A model generated the notes under the pieces. It worked only from the letters and a program-made list of their open reading frames with translations, had not been told where the DNA came from and made no database searches. Shown here piece by piece: positions 22,521 to 32,738 of a stretch of DNA of 64,000 nt. The translations under genes were made by a program, and so were the position numbers. Source of the stretch: Eleginops maclovinus (Eukaryota > Chordata > Actinopteri > Perciformes > Eleginopidae); NCBI RefSeq assembly GCF_036324505.1, contig NC_086370.1, positions 4,397,453-4,461,452 of the forward strand, read 5' to 3'. Each line of letters starts with the position of its first letter. The stretch's first letter is position 1.

Positions 22521-25344
22521 CAGTGGTTCTTAAACTTTTTGTCTGACGACCCCACAAAAAAAACTGGAGAGGTTTGGTGACCCCACTTTCCCAAAAGTGT
22601 GTAAGTGTGACGTCACGTTTCCGTAGCAACCGATTTTTTGTTCCAATCCAAACAAATTAACAATGTATGACGATTATTTTATGGAAAAGGAACGATTTTG
22701 TGTGAATTAATTTACGAGTTTGCGTCTCCAATGATTTGAGTGATAGTCATACATTTTGAAAGAAACAGCAATGCCATCTGCAGTTTGGTTGTTTGGGGGC
22801 GGGCTGTAAATCGCGTTGCCAGGACAACGTTATGCATTGCAAACCCATGGTAACGACTGTCAATCAAGCAAAAACAAATAGGCAATGTGTAAGAAAAGGC
22901 CTGGGCGGCAACAATTTATTAACGCAAACAAGAACTGGAACAAACAAAGCAATGAAACAAATGTCCAAATCAAACGGGAGTCAAGAGTCAACAGAGAGTG
23001 TGTATGATTGGAACGATCTCACTTCCTCTTATACGGACGCCATGTCAATGAGAAGGATGGGCCTGCTTCCGCGAGCATAGCAGGTCAATTCGGGGATCGA
23101 TGCTGCTCACAGCAACACGAAGATTCTCCTCCATGCTGTTGAGACGACATCTGTATTTGTTCTTTATGTAGGCCAGGGACGAAAATGTCTTTTCGCACAG
23201 ATAGGTTGATCCAAACGGCGTGAGGATGTCCATGGCAGCCTTGGACAACCCGGGGTATTCCTGCACAACTGACAGCCAGAATTCATCTAGAGTTTTTGAG
23301 GCAAACGACGCCTGCAATGTGCGGTCGCTGGACAGCTCAATCAGCGCATCCTCGAGCTCAGATGGCAGGTTGTTTGAGGAGCAGTTGGTGAATGGTTGTC
23401 GTACCCAGTCAAAAGGCTCTACATTCTCCGTGAGGAAATACTTATTGAATTTGTCGAGGAGACTACGAAGATGACAGGTTATTGACTCTTTCAATGAATT
23501 GGCATTCATGTCACTCTCCAAAAAGTCGTGCAGCTCCGAGAACATTTCAAAGTCCCCACTCTCTGCACGGGCTGCCCAACGCTGCAATTTTTTTGTGAAA
23601 GCATTCACTTTGTCTGAGAGGGTCAGGATGTTTGTGCTGGGGCCTTGTAGTGACAGGTTGAGACTATTTAATTTGTCAAATATGCACGCCAGGTATGCAA
23701 GACGTGATAACCATCTCGAGTCAGTGAGATGGTCTGCAAGAGGGGAATGCACGTCTGAGAGGAAGGTGCGCACCTCGCTTCGCAACTCGAACAGGCGTGT
23801 AAGAACTTTGCCCCGTGAAAGCCACCTTACCTCTGAATGAAAAAGAAGGGATTCATGTGCAGACCCCATTTCCTGGCAGAGAAGGGCGTAGAGTCGTGAA
23901 TTTAAAGGGCGCGATTTGATCGAATTCACTATTTGGATTGCTGTTTGAAGAACATTGTTAAGCTCGGGTTCAAGTGTCTTGGATGCCAGGGCCTCCCTAT
24001 GGATAATGCAGTGTGTGAACTTGACATGTGGTGCAACGCTAAGGACCTTGGCTTTCAGCCCTTTGTGTTTTCCCATCATAGCCCCGGCACCGTCAGTGCA
24101 TATGCTTATGCATTTATCCCAATCCAGGCCTGTCTCCTCCATCCAACCATTAAGACAGTTAAAAATGTCTCCACCAGTACATCTTCCTTCCATCGGAGAG
24201 CAGCACAGCATGTCCTCATGCAGTTTCCCGTCATGACTGTAGCGAATGAAAACCATTAAATGGGCTACATTAGTCAAGTCAGTAGACTCGTCTAACTGCA
24301 AAGAAAACCGGCTGTTTTTCACTCTCTCGATGAGCTGGCATTTCATATCATTAGCGATGTCGTTAATGCGTTTGGACATGGTATCATTGGAGAGGGGAAT
24401 CTGTTTAAGCACACTTGCGATCTTTTCACCATGCATTGCTGTGGTCATCGCAATTGCTGCAGGAAGGATGAGGCTTTCAGCAATTGTGTGTGGCTTTTGT
24501 GCTTTGGCTACAAGGTGGGCCACTTTGTATGACGCTGCCAAGGCTTTGGTGGGCACAGTAGCTTGGCTATGCACAACGGTCTTTTGCCCATGCAGCGCAG
24601 CTTCTTTTCGTAAAAAAAATGTCATGGGTTTCTGAGCATCATCTGGATGTCGGCTTTCGAGATGTCGTCTCATTTTTGTGGGCTTTAAACTTTCATGTGC
24701 CAGAACATCGCCGCAAATAACACACTGTGGGTGGTCGAGCTCATGTTTTACCTGGCACGTGAATCCATATTTAAGAAATTCTTTCAGGTATCGGCGACGC
24801 CTCGTTGGTGGGTCTTTTTTATTCTCACCACCGGCCAAACTTGTCCCATCTGAGGATCGCGGAGGAGTAGGTGCACAACTGGAGGTAGATGGCACTTCTG
24901 AGCTCAAATCATTGTTTTTTAGCAGCCACCTGTCCATTTTTGATGAAAGTTATAACTAGGCTAGTGGCTAAAAAAGTGGCTAGTATCACAAACGTGGCTA
25001 GTAACGTGGCGAGTTAACTATGACGTATTGTAAAAAAACCGGGAAGAAATTGAGTTTGAACAGTGGGCGCAGATTGTTACATTGTTTCTATCATAGGACC
25101 AATAAACGATTCGAAACGCCATTTAAAGCTGGGCAACTTTTTTTTTTCTCTCTCTCTCTCCCTCTTAACAGCGTGTAGGAATGAGAAAAAGGCAGATTTT
25201 CATTGTATTGACATTTTATTTTTCGTTGTTTCACCAGGTGTTATAACAGCTAATTTCCGACTGAAGTAACAAATAATTTTGCGACCCCACGGAAGTTTTT
25301 GCCGACCCCGTTTGGGGTCGCGACCCCTAGTTTAAGAATCACTG
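22521..25344 (-). mobile_element. hAT transposon (Charlie/ZBED-type), apparently intact, 2824 bp
   Basis: The left end is CAGTGGTTCTTAAACT; the right end is the reverse complement of CAGTGATTCTTAAACT, a 16-bp terminal inverted repeat with one mismatch. Both ends are flanked by the perfect 8-bp duplication CTCTACAG. The element carries one uninterrupted 630-codon transposase gene on the minus strand. Subterminal GACCCC hexamers occur at 22548, 22579, 25283, 25304 and 25322, with an inverted GGGGTC at 25314 that makes a hairpin with 25304; these may be transposase binding sites. It sits antisense within an adgra1 intron. Perfect duplication and open frame point to a recent insertion. Confidence 0.93.
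23045..24937 (-). CDS. hAT transposase, BED zinc finger type (ZBED5/FAM200/SCAND3-like)
   Basis: A 630-residue protein that would cut and paste the surrounding hAT element by binding its ends. It starts MDRWLLKNND, a beginning typical of this group. A basic patch (residues 46-50) precedes a BED-type zinc finger with C72, C75, H92 and H97. The catalytic core follows: FSLQLDESTD gives the first Asp (D216), CTDGAGAMMGKHKG the second (D282), then THCIIHREAL and the VRWLSRG block. At the C-terminus FGSTYLCEKTFSSLAYIKNK is the hAT dimerisation motif with the likely third acidic residue (E582). No stop or frameshift is present, and the length is that of full members of the family. Host-domesticated relatives exist (ZBED5, FAM200, SCAND3). 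The terminal repeats and target duplication show that this copy is still a transposon rather than a host gene. Open frames on the plus strand here are shadows. Confidence 0.93.
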   Translation of the reverse strand: MDRWLLKNNDLSSEVPSTSSCAPTPPRSSDGTSLAGGENKKDPPTRRRRYLKEFLKYGFTCQVKHELDHPQCVICGDVLAHESLKPTKMRRHLESRHPDDAQKPMTFFLRKEAALHGQKTVVHSQATVPTKALAASYKVAHLVAKAQKPHTIAESLILPAAIAMTTAMHGEKIASVLKQIPLSNDTMSKRINDIANDMKCQLIERVKNSRFSLQLDESTDLTNVAHLMVFIRYSHDGKLHEDMLCCSPMEGRCTGGDIFNCLNGWMEETGLDWDKCISICTDGAGAMMGKHKGLKAKVLSVAPHVKFTHCIIHREALASKTLEPELNNVLQTAIQIVNSIKSRPLNSRLYALLCQEMGSAHESLLFHSEVRWLSRGKVLTRLFELRSEVRTFLSDVHSPLADHLTDSRWLSRLAYLACIFDKLNSLNLSLQGPSTNILTLSDKVNAFTKKLQRWAARAESGDFEMFSELHDFLESDMNANSLKESITCHLRSLLDKFNKYFLTENVEPFDWVRQPFTNCSSNNLPSELEDALIELSSDRTLQASFASKTLDEFWLSVVQEYPGLSKAAMDILTPFGSTYLCEKTFSSLAYIKNKYRCRLNSMEENLRVAVSSIDPRIDLLCSRKQAHPSH

Positions 25345-25352
25345 CTCTACAG
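25345..25352. repeat. target site duplication, right (hAT)
   Basis: CTCTACAG, identical to 22513-22520. Confidence 0.93.
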
Positions 25353-25693
25353 AACAAATAAGTTTCTAATTCATCATATACTACTTTCCACTGAATCCAA
25401 CAGATGTAACTGGTAATCAGATTTCTTTCGGTCCACTGGTGGCCTCACGGTCAGTGCAGCTGTGAGTTTCCATGTGTCACACAAATTCCATAGGGTTTAT
25501 TATTTCCCACATTTACTTATAAATTAGTTGTTTTGTAATTCTTCATTTCAAACGTACAATGTGATTGGTCAATCACTCATATCCTCATACATATAGCCTT
25601 GTTATTTGGCAATTGAAACAATTGCTTTGACCATTAAATATGATGCCTTCCTCTCTGTTCATTGCATTTTCCCATTTCATATCTTTCACTTCA

Positions 25694-26506
25694 TTTGAAG
25701 AGACCCTCTTATGTGTTTTAGGGTTTTCCTTTTCCTTTATTGCGTTATATAGGTTTGTGTGAATGTTACTAGTCTGCAAAGGCTAAAATCCCAAACCGGG
25801 TAACAGGGGCACTGCTCCCTCTTACTGACGGCCTGCGCCCTCAGACCAAAATGCAGATTTTCCCCGTAAAATGTTAAATTGATGCCAGAAACAAAATATT
25901 TCTGTTCTTCAAAAACGATATGATGACTCCAGAAATATGAAGATGGTGTGAAATGTGTCGTCAGACGTCAGAGACAGCTTACGGAGAATAAATAGGGGAT
26001 GGATGTCCAGTGGGTCTGCCGGCGGACGAGTGGCAGGCAGCAGGCTGACACTGAAACTGATTTCTGAATTACATTGTTTCTTTTACTCTCCTTTTTTCAG
26101 TAGAGGAAGTAAAGAAACCGGAACTCTTGATTTATTTGTTGTTTGAGGTGCAAGATATGAGCAGGTTTAAAACAGGAAGAAACTATTATTTCCGCTTCAC
26201 TCCAATGAATAATTTTCACAGGAAAGTGGGCGGGGCCGGGATTTGGACCGGAAGGGAAGTTAGCTTCCTCATACTGTATTTTTCTAGAAAAAACCCTGCG
26301 TGTGTGTATTTGTAATGTGTGTGAATACAATAATATTGTGGGAAACACTATTTCCCCTTGGAGATTAGTAAAGGGCCATTGTATCTTATCAATCAGAGCA
26401 GACTGGGCTCTGGTTTCAGGCAGAGGGTGAAAAGAGGTGCTGAAGCACAGGCAGTATGAGAAAAATAATGAGCTTTTTGAACTTTAAAGCAGGGAGACAT
26501 GTCACA
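25694..26506 (-). mobile_element. nine-copy TTAA MITE family, copy split by unrelated sequence
   Basis: 25694-25794 is the right end of the family in inverted orientation (GAAGAGACCCTCTTATG, GGGTTTTCCTTTTCC, CTGCAAAGGCTAAAATCCCAA). 26388-26506 is the matching left part in the same orientation (CAATCAGAGCAGACTGGGCT, GAAAAGAGGTGCTG, GAGCTTTTTGAACTTTAAAG, GACATGTCAC). The order and orientation fit one original copy whose middle has been replaced by about 590 bp of unrelated sequence. Two independent truncated copies remain possible. Confidence 0.55.
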
Positions 26507-26767
26507 TCTCATGAAAAGTTAATGTATACACATAAGCACTTTGACAAGATAAGGCATAAGATGGAAAATGCTGAATTACTGGAATGTAAGTGAAAGTAAG
26601 TTAGTTAGTGACGATTGGTTGTTTGATTTCACGGCTGAATGTTGCATCACATTAAATGTTGTGTTTGCCAAGAAAAGTGACACAGCATTATCTCCTTTTC
26701 TCTCTGAAAGCATGATCTGGTGTATCCTAAGCAAAAGGAGACTACAAGGAAAGTATTGAAGCTCCTC

Positions 26768-26885
26768 TCCTATCATCTAGAGAATTCGAACAGCTGCCAC
26801 TTTGGGGTCATTCCCCTCCATAAGGAACCTTGCTGAGCAAAAAAAAGAAAGACTATTCTGTCACCACCCAGGTTTCTCCTCACGT
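26768..26885. repeat. dispersed repeat, copy B (partner at 3405-3600)
   Basis: TATCATCTAGAGAATTCGAACAG followed by GGGGTCATTCCCCTCCA, AAGGAACCTTGCTGAGCAAA and GACTATTCTGTCACC, matching in order the copy at 3405-3600. The class is unknown. Confidence 0.45.
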
Positions 26886-27298
26886 ATCAGGAGCTGTTAT
26901 GATCAGCAGATGCTGTAAATCTCACCAATGAGTGCTGACAAGTCCATCGTGCTTACATCGACAGAGTAAATTTCGCACTTTGGTTTGTGGCAAAGAAAAC
27001 AAACTGTAGGTGTGATCGCACCAGGAGAGTGTGATCACAAACACGTTGACAAGTCATATTTGTGGAAAGTATAAGGAATGGATATCCTGAAAGTATGTTC
27101 TTGTGCCTGTTGCTCAGTGTCATAGTTTGTTGTGTATAATCTTCTTTGTTTACAGGGGTTTTCTGGTTTTCTGTGTGTCTAAAACAATTTCTCAACTGAC
27201 TGTTGTAGTCCTGATGTGAGCTACAGGATTTGCTATTGCCTTATTCACTCTAACTTTGATTTTCTATTTTCTCTGTGTGTCCCTCTGTCACCTCACAG

Positions 27299-27394
27299 AT
27301 TTTATTTAGTCAGCGGTGGAGTGCCCCTCATCATCTGCGGGGTCACGGCAGCCGTCAATATAGACAACTATGGCAGCGGGGAGCAGGCGCCGTA
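27299..27394 (+). CDS. adgra1: adgra1 coding exon (TM4)
   Basis: A 96-bp exon between an AG acceptor (27297-27298) and a GTAAGT donor (27395). It completes the Arg codon from the previous exon and then reads [20 protein letters not shown] and [11 protein letters not shown], ending with two bases of a Tyr codon. [15 protein letters not shown] is TM4 of the receptor; the NYGS...APY stretch is the start of the second extracellular loop and joins YCWMAWEPSLGAF in the last exon, the hallmark loop of adhesion GPCRs. The frame is consistent on both sides. Confidence 0.93.
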
Positions 27395-27589
27395 GTAAGT
27401 CCTCCATTTGCTTCTGCTCTCAAGGTTAAATTACACACTCTGCTGGCAGCGGTTGAGAGAAACACAGTACATTCACTCATGTGTTGTTCTTAAGTGCTGT
27501 TTTGACATACTTGTACTTGAGTATTTCTTTTATATGCTACATATACTTATACTCCCAGGCAAATATTACACTTTTTATTCCGTAAAATT

Positions 27590-28075
27590 TAGAAGTGGGA
27601 AGTAACTAGGTACATTTACTTAAGTACAATTTTGAGATACTTGTACTTTACTTGAGTATTCCCATTTTATGCTACTTGTTACTTCTACACCACTACAATT
27701 CAGAGGTAAATGGTGTACTTTTACTCCACTACATTTATATAATACTTTCAGTTACAGATTTGGATGGATGATGGTAAATATAATCAGCGCTTAAATCAGA
27801 CTTTAGTTCACCTGGAGTAAATTCAGCAGCTACCCTGCAGTATACAGAGTCATTCAAACTAGCCGCACCTTTACCAGCTCTGAGAACACTTTAATGATCA
27901 ATCATTATAAAACATATCAGAGATATTATTCTGAAATGGACCAATCAAACAAAGACTACTTTTACTGTCGCTACTTTAAGTACATTTAGATATAAGCCAA
28001 TACTTTTGTACTTTTACGTCAGTAAAATATGATTTTAGGCCGTATTGTACTACCCAGTATTTTACAAAGTATCTG
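27590..28075. repeat. ACTTAAGTA-type dispersed fish repeat, copy A
   Basis: Opens with AAGTAACTAGGTACATTTACTTAAGTAC and ACTTGTACTTTACTTGAGTATTCC, followed by CTACTTGTTACTTCTACACC. It ends with TACTTTTGTACTTTTACGTCAGTAAAAT and related words. This is a very common teleost interspersed repeat from general knowledge; a related copy lies at 51253-51760. Confidence 0.6.
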
Positions 28076-28235
28076 AAATTGGCTTAACATTGTCAAACCA
28101 CAACATTAAAACAATATAAGAGATGTTAGTGATAAACAGAATTTGAGTGTTTTATCATTCTGTTAATTTTGCCTATTTCGTACTTTTATCGTTGATACTT
28201 GAAAAACATTTGAATTAAATTCATTATGAATTTAT

Positions 28236-28585
28236 ACTATACTACACTACACTACACTATACTACACTACACTATACTACACTACACTATACTACACTAC
28301 ACTACACTACACTACACTATACTACACTATACTACACTACACTATACTACACTACACTACACTATACTACACTACACTACACTACACTACACTACACTAC
28401 ACTACACTACACTACACTATACTACACTACACTACACTATACTACACTATACTACACTACACTACACTATACTACACTACACTACACTACACTACACTAC
28501 ACTATACTACACTACACTACACTACACTATACTACACTATACTATACTACACTACACTACACTATACTATACTACACTACACTAT
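28236..28585. repeat. ACTAY pentamer satellite, 70 units
   Basis: Exactly 70 pentamers without a single insertion or deletion. Every unit is ACTAC or ACTAT, with 51 C-type and 19 T-type by hand count. The only variable base is the fifth. A Leu-His-Tyr-Thr-rich open frame crosses it but is a by-product of the repeat. It lies in the last adgra1 intron, about 0.7 kb before the final exon. Confidence 0.95.
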
Positions 28586-29297
28586 ACACAGTATTCAGTA
28601 TATAACTTAAGTTAAATATCTAAGAACTTCATGCACCTCTGTCTGTTGCTGCTTTTAAAAGAAGTGCCATGCATGCTTTTACATGTGGGTAACATGTGCA
28701 TTTTGGGGTCTTGTATGTTCATTTATTAAGTAATCGGATAAGTGATAATACAAAAGGATTCATAACCTTAAGGCAGGGCATTGTTCTCACTTCAGATTAA
28801 GGAGCTGCAAAAAGAGGTGCATAATTAACTAGTAATTAATGCACAATAAAGTAAGGACCGATGTAAGTAGACAGGAGTTAAGGTATGACATCATAGATCT
28901 GTAAGTTCAACGAAATAAATGTGTTGTTTTTTTTTGCCAGCAAAACAATTATAAAACCTACAGATATTTTATTACAGTTGTAAAGCAGTCTTTGAACATT
29001 ATTGTTAGCACTTATAGTGCATTATAATCCAACAATAAACCTACTATTATGTAGTTTTTAACACATTATGATGTTAATAAGCATTTTATAAGGACTTTTA
29101 AGGACCCTATTATATATTTACAACTATATAACTATACATAATATATGGTATTCACTATATGATGCGTAACAAGTATATATAGAAAAACATGTAAACCTAT
29201 GTCATTGAGTTTATATCATTCAGTTTCTTAGTTCTTTAAAACCAAATGGAACATAAATCAAAGTAATGAAATGCATGGATGTTCGTGTGTGTTGCAG

Positions 29298-30714
29298 CTG
29301 CTGGATGGCGTGGGAGCCCAGCCTGGGAGCCTTCTTTGGCCCCGTGACCTTCATCATCCTGGTGACATGCATCTACTTCCTGTGCACCTTCATCCAGCTG
29401 CGGCGACATCCCGAGAAGAAGTACGAGCTGAAACAGCTGACGGAAGAGCAGCAGAGGCTGGCCGCTGTCGACGTGCCCACCCACTGCCACCAAGGAGCCG
29501 AGCCTGGGGCCCTGGTAGCCCCGTCGGGTGGGGGCCACTGCCCCGCTGGCTGTCCGGGCGTTCCCATTAACCCCGCGCTGCTGGCCAATGAGCACTCGTT
29601 CAAGGCTCAGCTACGAACGGCGGCCTTTACCCTGTTCCTGTTCCTGGCCACCTGGACGTTCGGGGCACTGGCCGTGTCGCAGGGCCACTTCCTGGACATG
29701 ATCTTCAGCTGCCTCTACGGTGCCTTCTCCGTCACCCTCGGCCTCTTCATCCTCATCCATCACTGTGCCAAGCGTGACGATGTTTGGCATTGCTGGTGTT
29801 CGTGTTGTCCCGGACGAAATGCCGATGGCCAAGTTGCCCCTCAGGCACGACCTAAAGTCAACGTGAATGGAGACACCCCCGGGCATGGCCACGGTCACAG
29901 CCACTGCCACCATGACTCGCCGTGTCACGGTAAAGCAGTGATAACCTGCAGTCATGGCGGTTTAGCTCACTGTAAACACGCCTCCCTCCCGTCCTTGCAG
30001 AACCACGTGACATGTCTGGCGCCGGTGACTCCGTGCTGCGCTGCACTGCACAGCCAGCAGTTGATGGAGGAGGAGCCCGCGGCGACGCACGTGCTTCTAC
30101 ACGCCGACCCGGAGGGGTACCGGCCGGGGATCCAGCTGCACCCCTGCCTAAAGAGCAGTACCAGGACTAAAAGCCGTCACTTTGGCCGCCGCACCGGGGC
30201 CAGTGCTTGTGGGGCAGCGGGGGAAAAGGAGTACGCCTATCACATCCCCTCCAGCGTGGACGGAGGCAGCGTGCACAGCTCACACACTGACAGCCCCCAC
30301 AGCACACACGAGCGCCACGCCCACATCTGTCCACACCTTGCCCACGAAGGCCACCACGATGGGCATCAGACGTGCCACTGTGCTGCCACCACCGCGCACG
30401 AGGCCCTGGTGTGCCATAATCCCTGCCACAGGCATATCTGCTGCGCAAAGGCAGAACTTTTCCCCTCCCTGTGCCCAGCAGAGGCGGGCGACACAGGCAT
30501 CTTCCTGTGCGGCTGCGGCAAAGTGGCCGAGCCGGACCCGATGGCGACACATCACCATCTGGAGATGCACGCCCCACGCAGACAATCGTTCCCTCAGAAC
30601 CCACCTAATCAGAATGGGATTCTAAAGGGGGGCCTGCAAGAAGGACTCCTGTACAGCTCGGACAGCACGGGGAATATACGCACGGGGCCCTGGAAGAATG
30701 AAACTACTGTGTAG
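29298..30714 (+). CDS. adgra1: adgra1 last coding exon (TM5-TM7, His/Cys-rich tail, PDZ motif)
   Basis: Starts after TTGCAG at 29297, completes a Tyr codon, and encodes 471 residues to a TAG at 30712-30714. The order is CWMAWEPSLGAFFGP (second extracellular loop, with the disulfide Cys), TM5, a third intracellular loop beginning QLRRHPEKKYELKQLTEEQQ, TM6 (TLFLFLATWTFGALAV), TM7 (MIFSCLYGAFSVTLGLFILI), then a tail of about 320 residues. The tail ends STGNIRTGPWKNETTV, a class I PDZ-binding motif shared by ADGRA1-3. A KEYAYHIPSSVDG block is also a family landmark. Between them the tail is extremely rich in His and Cys (GHGHGHSHCHHD; ICPHLAHEGHHDGHQTCHC), which I do not recall in human ADGRA1. 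The exon is GC-rich compared with its surroundings. ADGRA1 is an orphan, brain-enriched receptor in the plasma membrane; downstream signalling is poorly defined. Read-through before 29298 is intronic. Confidence 0.95.
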
Positions 30715-30775
30715 TGTGGGAGATGGGCGACTCCATGCCCAGTCCCGCCAAAATAAACCCTTTCTAGAATAAAAA
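30715..30775 (+). terminator. adgra1: start of adgra1 3'UTR with poly(A) signals
   Basis: Downstream of the TAG, AATAAA occurs at 30752-30757 and again at 30768-30773, followed by an A-rich run. They could direct cleavage, but they are very close to the stop codon, so a longer 3'UTR using later signals is equally possible. Confidence 0.45.
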
Positions 30776-32328
30776 AAAAAGGAATTTAACATTTTAAACA
30801 TCACAATCAGCGTGGGATATTTTTATTTTAATGTCCTCATGTTTCTATGTGCTGTTTTACTGTACAGAAATCATGTAAATGCTCATTGACGGGCGTCCAT
30901 ACACAGAACAGATTCTCCTCCATAACACCATCAGATGTAATTGAAGGTTGTTCAATATCACTGCAGATCTCTCTATCTCTATAAATATATATATAGATAT
31001 ATACAAGAAAATGAATGGTTGTATGAATATGTGTGTTAGTGCTCAATGGCAACACGCTGCAAGATTTTCTTCTACACTTCCAATCTGAGTCCATCGAATA
31101 CTTTACGATGACAGTCCTCCAGTACTTTAAAGAACTCTCTGCATCCATGTTTTAGACGACAACTAAACCAGCAATTTTAGAGTTCATTGGTATTTTTGAC
31201 ATCCAGTCAAGCTACTGTGAACATGTAGAGATTTTCTAAATAACATACAAAGATACTGTTGCTTGTAAGGGACGTGTGGATGCTAGTTTAAGTTGTAAAA
31301 CAACAGAAAAACTGAAGTGAAGAATCATTTTTAAGGCCTGTATTGATGTCAGTATGATGTCTTCACTGTTGTGTTTCTTTTTTCTCTAGAGAAGTAAATA
31401 ATGGCGGTATCAAAAGGAACAGCGTGGGCCATCGTGAATAGAGAGTTCGTTTCATTGGATCCAGTGCCATTTTTTCTTAACACTGTGCCACATAAAGAAA
31501 GGTCATTACAGACGGTTCATTGCCAAACTAGTGTGCAGGTTTTTTGTATCCTCTTTAGCTCAGTTGACATATGCAATCTGACATTATAAATTCAAAAATA
31601 TGGTTCATTTTTAACAAAAAACTGTGTGAATATGATCATAGAAGAACCAACAAGCTGCTTTGGGAAACTCCACTGCGACCAATGTCTATTATTTTATAAA
31701 TATCATGGAAACATTTATGCCAATCTCACCCACTATTAGCGAAAGCCACAGAATAACACATGGAAAAATCAGAGCAAATTTAGTCCATTTATATTTTATT
31801 TATTTGTCATTTCTCTCCTAAAAATCACACAGCATGCATGGCTTGTTTTACGGGCCAAGTCTTGGATTTTAATAGTGCAAATGAATGCACATCCATGAAA
31901 TTATTATTTTCCTTGCAGCTTGCCAAATATTATTTTTGACATATTTGGGATTAAGCCTAGTCCCCCAAAAAACACTGTAATATTTGTACACTAGAGATCT
32001 CTATTGAACAAAATATGGCTGGGTTGCACCTACAGGAACACACTATCGAATTACTTATGGTCGGTTTTAAATGTGTAAATCCAGATTTTAAAGTGGGCAA
32101 ATCTGTGCTGCTTAATTAAGATCTAATTTCCTTTGAGTAATTCTAATTTTATTGATCAAATCTAGAAAAACTAACCGTAGTAATTGCGTAGATGCTAACC
32201 TACCCACATTTAGATAAATACATTAATGTGCGTGCTGTCAGGACCTAGAAATTAGGCTATAAAAGGTATGTGTGTTATGGGGGGTAATGACTTTGTTTGC
32301 CAGCTAGCTAGCTAAACATCTCAAAAGT

Positions 32329-32738
32329 AAAGCAGCATTCACATGATACGCGAGTTGCTCTTTGCTCAATTCAAGGTTAAGCACAGATTTCTGCGGTAAA
32401 GACGGCTAGTTAAGATGTGTTTCTATTGTCACCTCCCTTGCTGGCACAGATATTATATCTATTGGTTGCAGCCAGAGCTTCTACAGTGTGTAAAAATGTT
32501 TTTGTCTGACTTCTCTGTGCGTCAGAAGTGTATGTCATACCCTAAAAAAGCTTGCTGACTCACCAGACGGCTGGTACGGTGACAAAAAAAACACATTTAC
32601 AAGACTTTATTTATTTTACCAGCTAGTTAGCTAGCTAAAATGTTAGTCCGTTAGCCTTGTTTACGAGATTAGCCGTCTTGCTAACCTCATAATTAACAAG
32701 TTACAAGCAATTATCTTGTATCATGTGAATGCAGCTTT
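32329..32738. mobile_element. inverted-repeat (fold-back) element, 410 bp
   Basis: The left end AAAGCAGCATTCACATGATAC is mirrored at the right end, whose reverse complement is AAAGCTGCATTCACATGATAC (one mismatch in 21). The inverted similarity extends inward with gaps (GACGGCTA and TTGCT words) for roughly 90 bp per arm. No open frame. The centre contains TCTGACTTCTCTGTGCGTCAG and GCTTGCTGACTCACCAGACGG blocks that recur at 34090-34275. It is a MITE-like element; superfamily unknown, and no clear target duplication was found. Confidence 0.6.

Larger units (their letters stand above)
27395..29297 (+). other. adgra1: adgra1 intron, 1.9 kb
   Basis: Intron with GTAAGT donor and acceptor TTGCAG ending at 29297. 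It contains an ACTTAAGTA-type dispersed repeat (27590-28075) and a 350-bp pentamer array (28236-28585). The remaining 0.7 kb is AT-rich with nothing recognised. Confidence 0.8.

Noticed and set aside
23045..24937. domesticated host ZBED gene instead of a transposon
   Set aside because: The frame is enclosed by matching inverted ends and a perfect 8-bp target duplication.
28226..28615. 129-codon open frame of Leu-His-Tyr-Thr repeats
   Set aside because: It is the translation of the ACTAY pentamer array inside an adgra1 intron.
29236..30625. several antisense and alternative-frame open frames over the last adgra1 exon
   Set aside because: Expected by chance in a GC-rich exon; the plus-strand frame matches ADGRA1 from loop to ETTV end.
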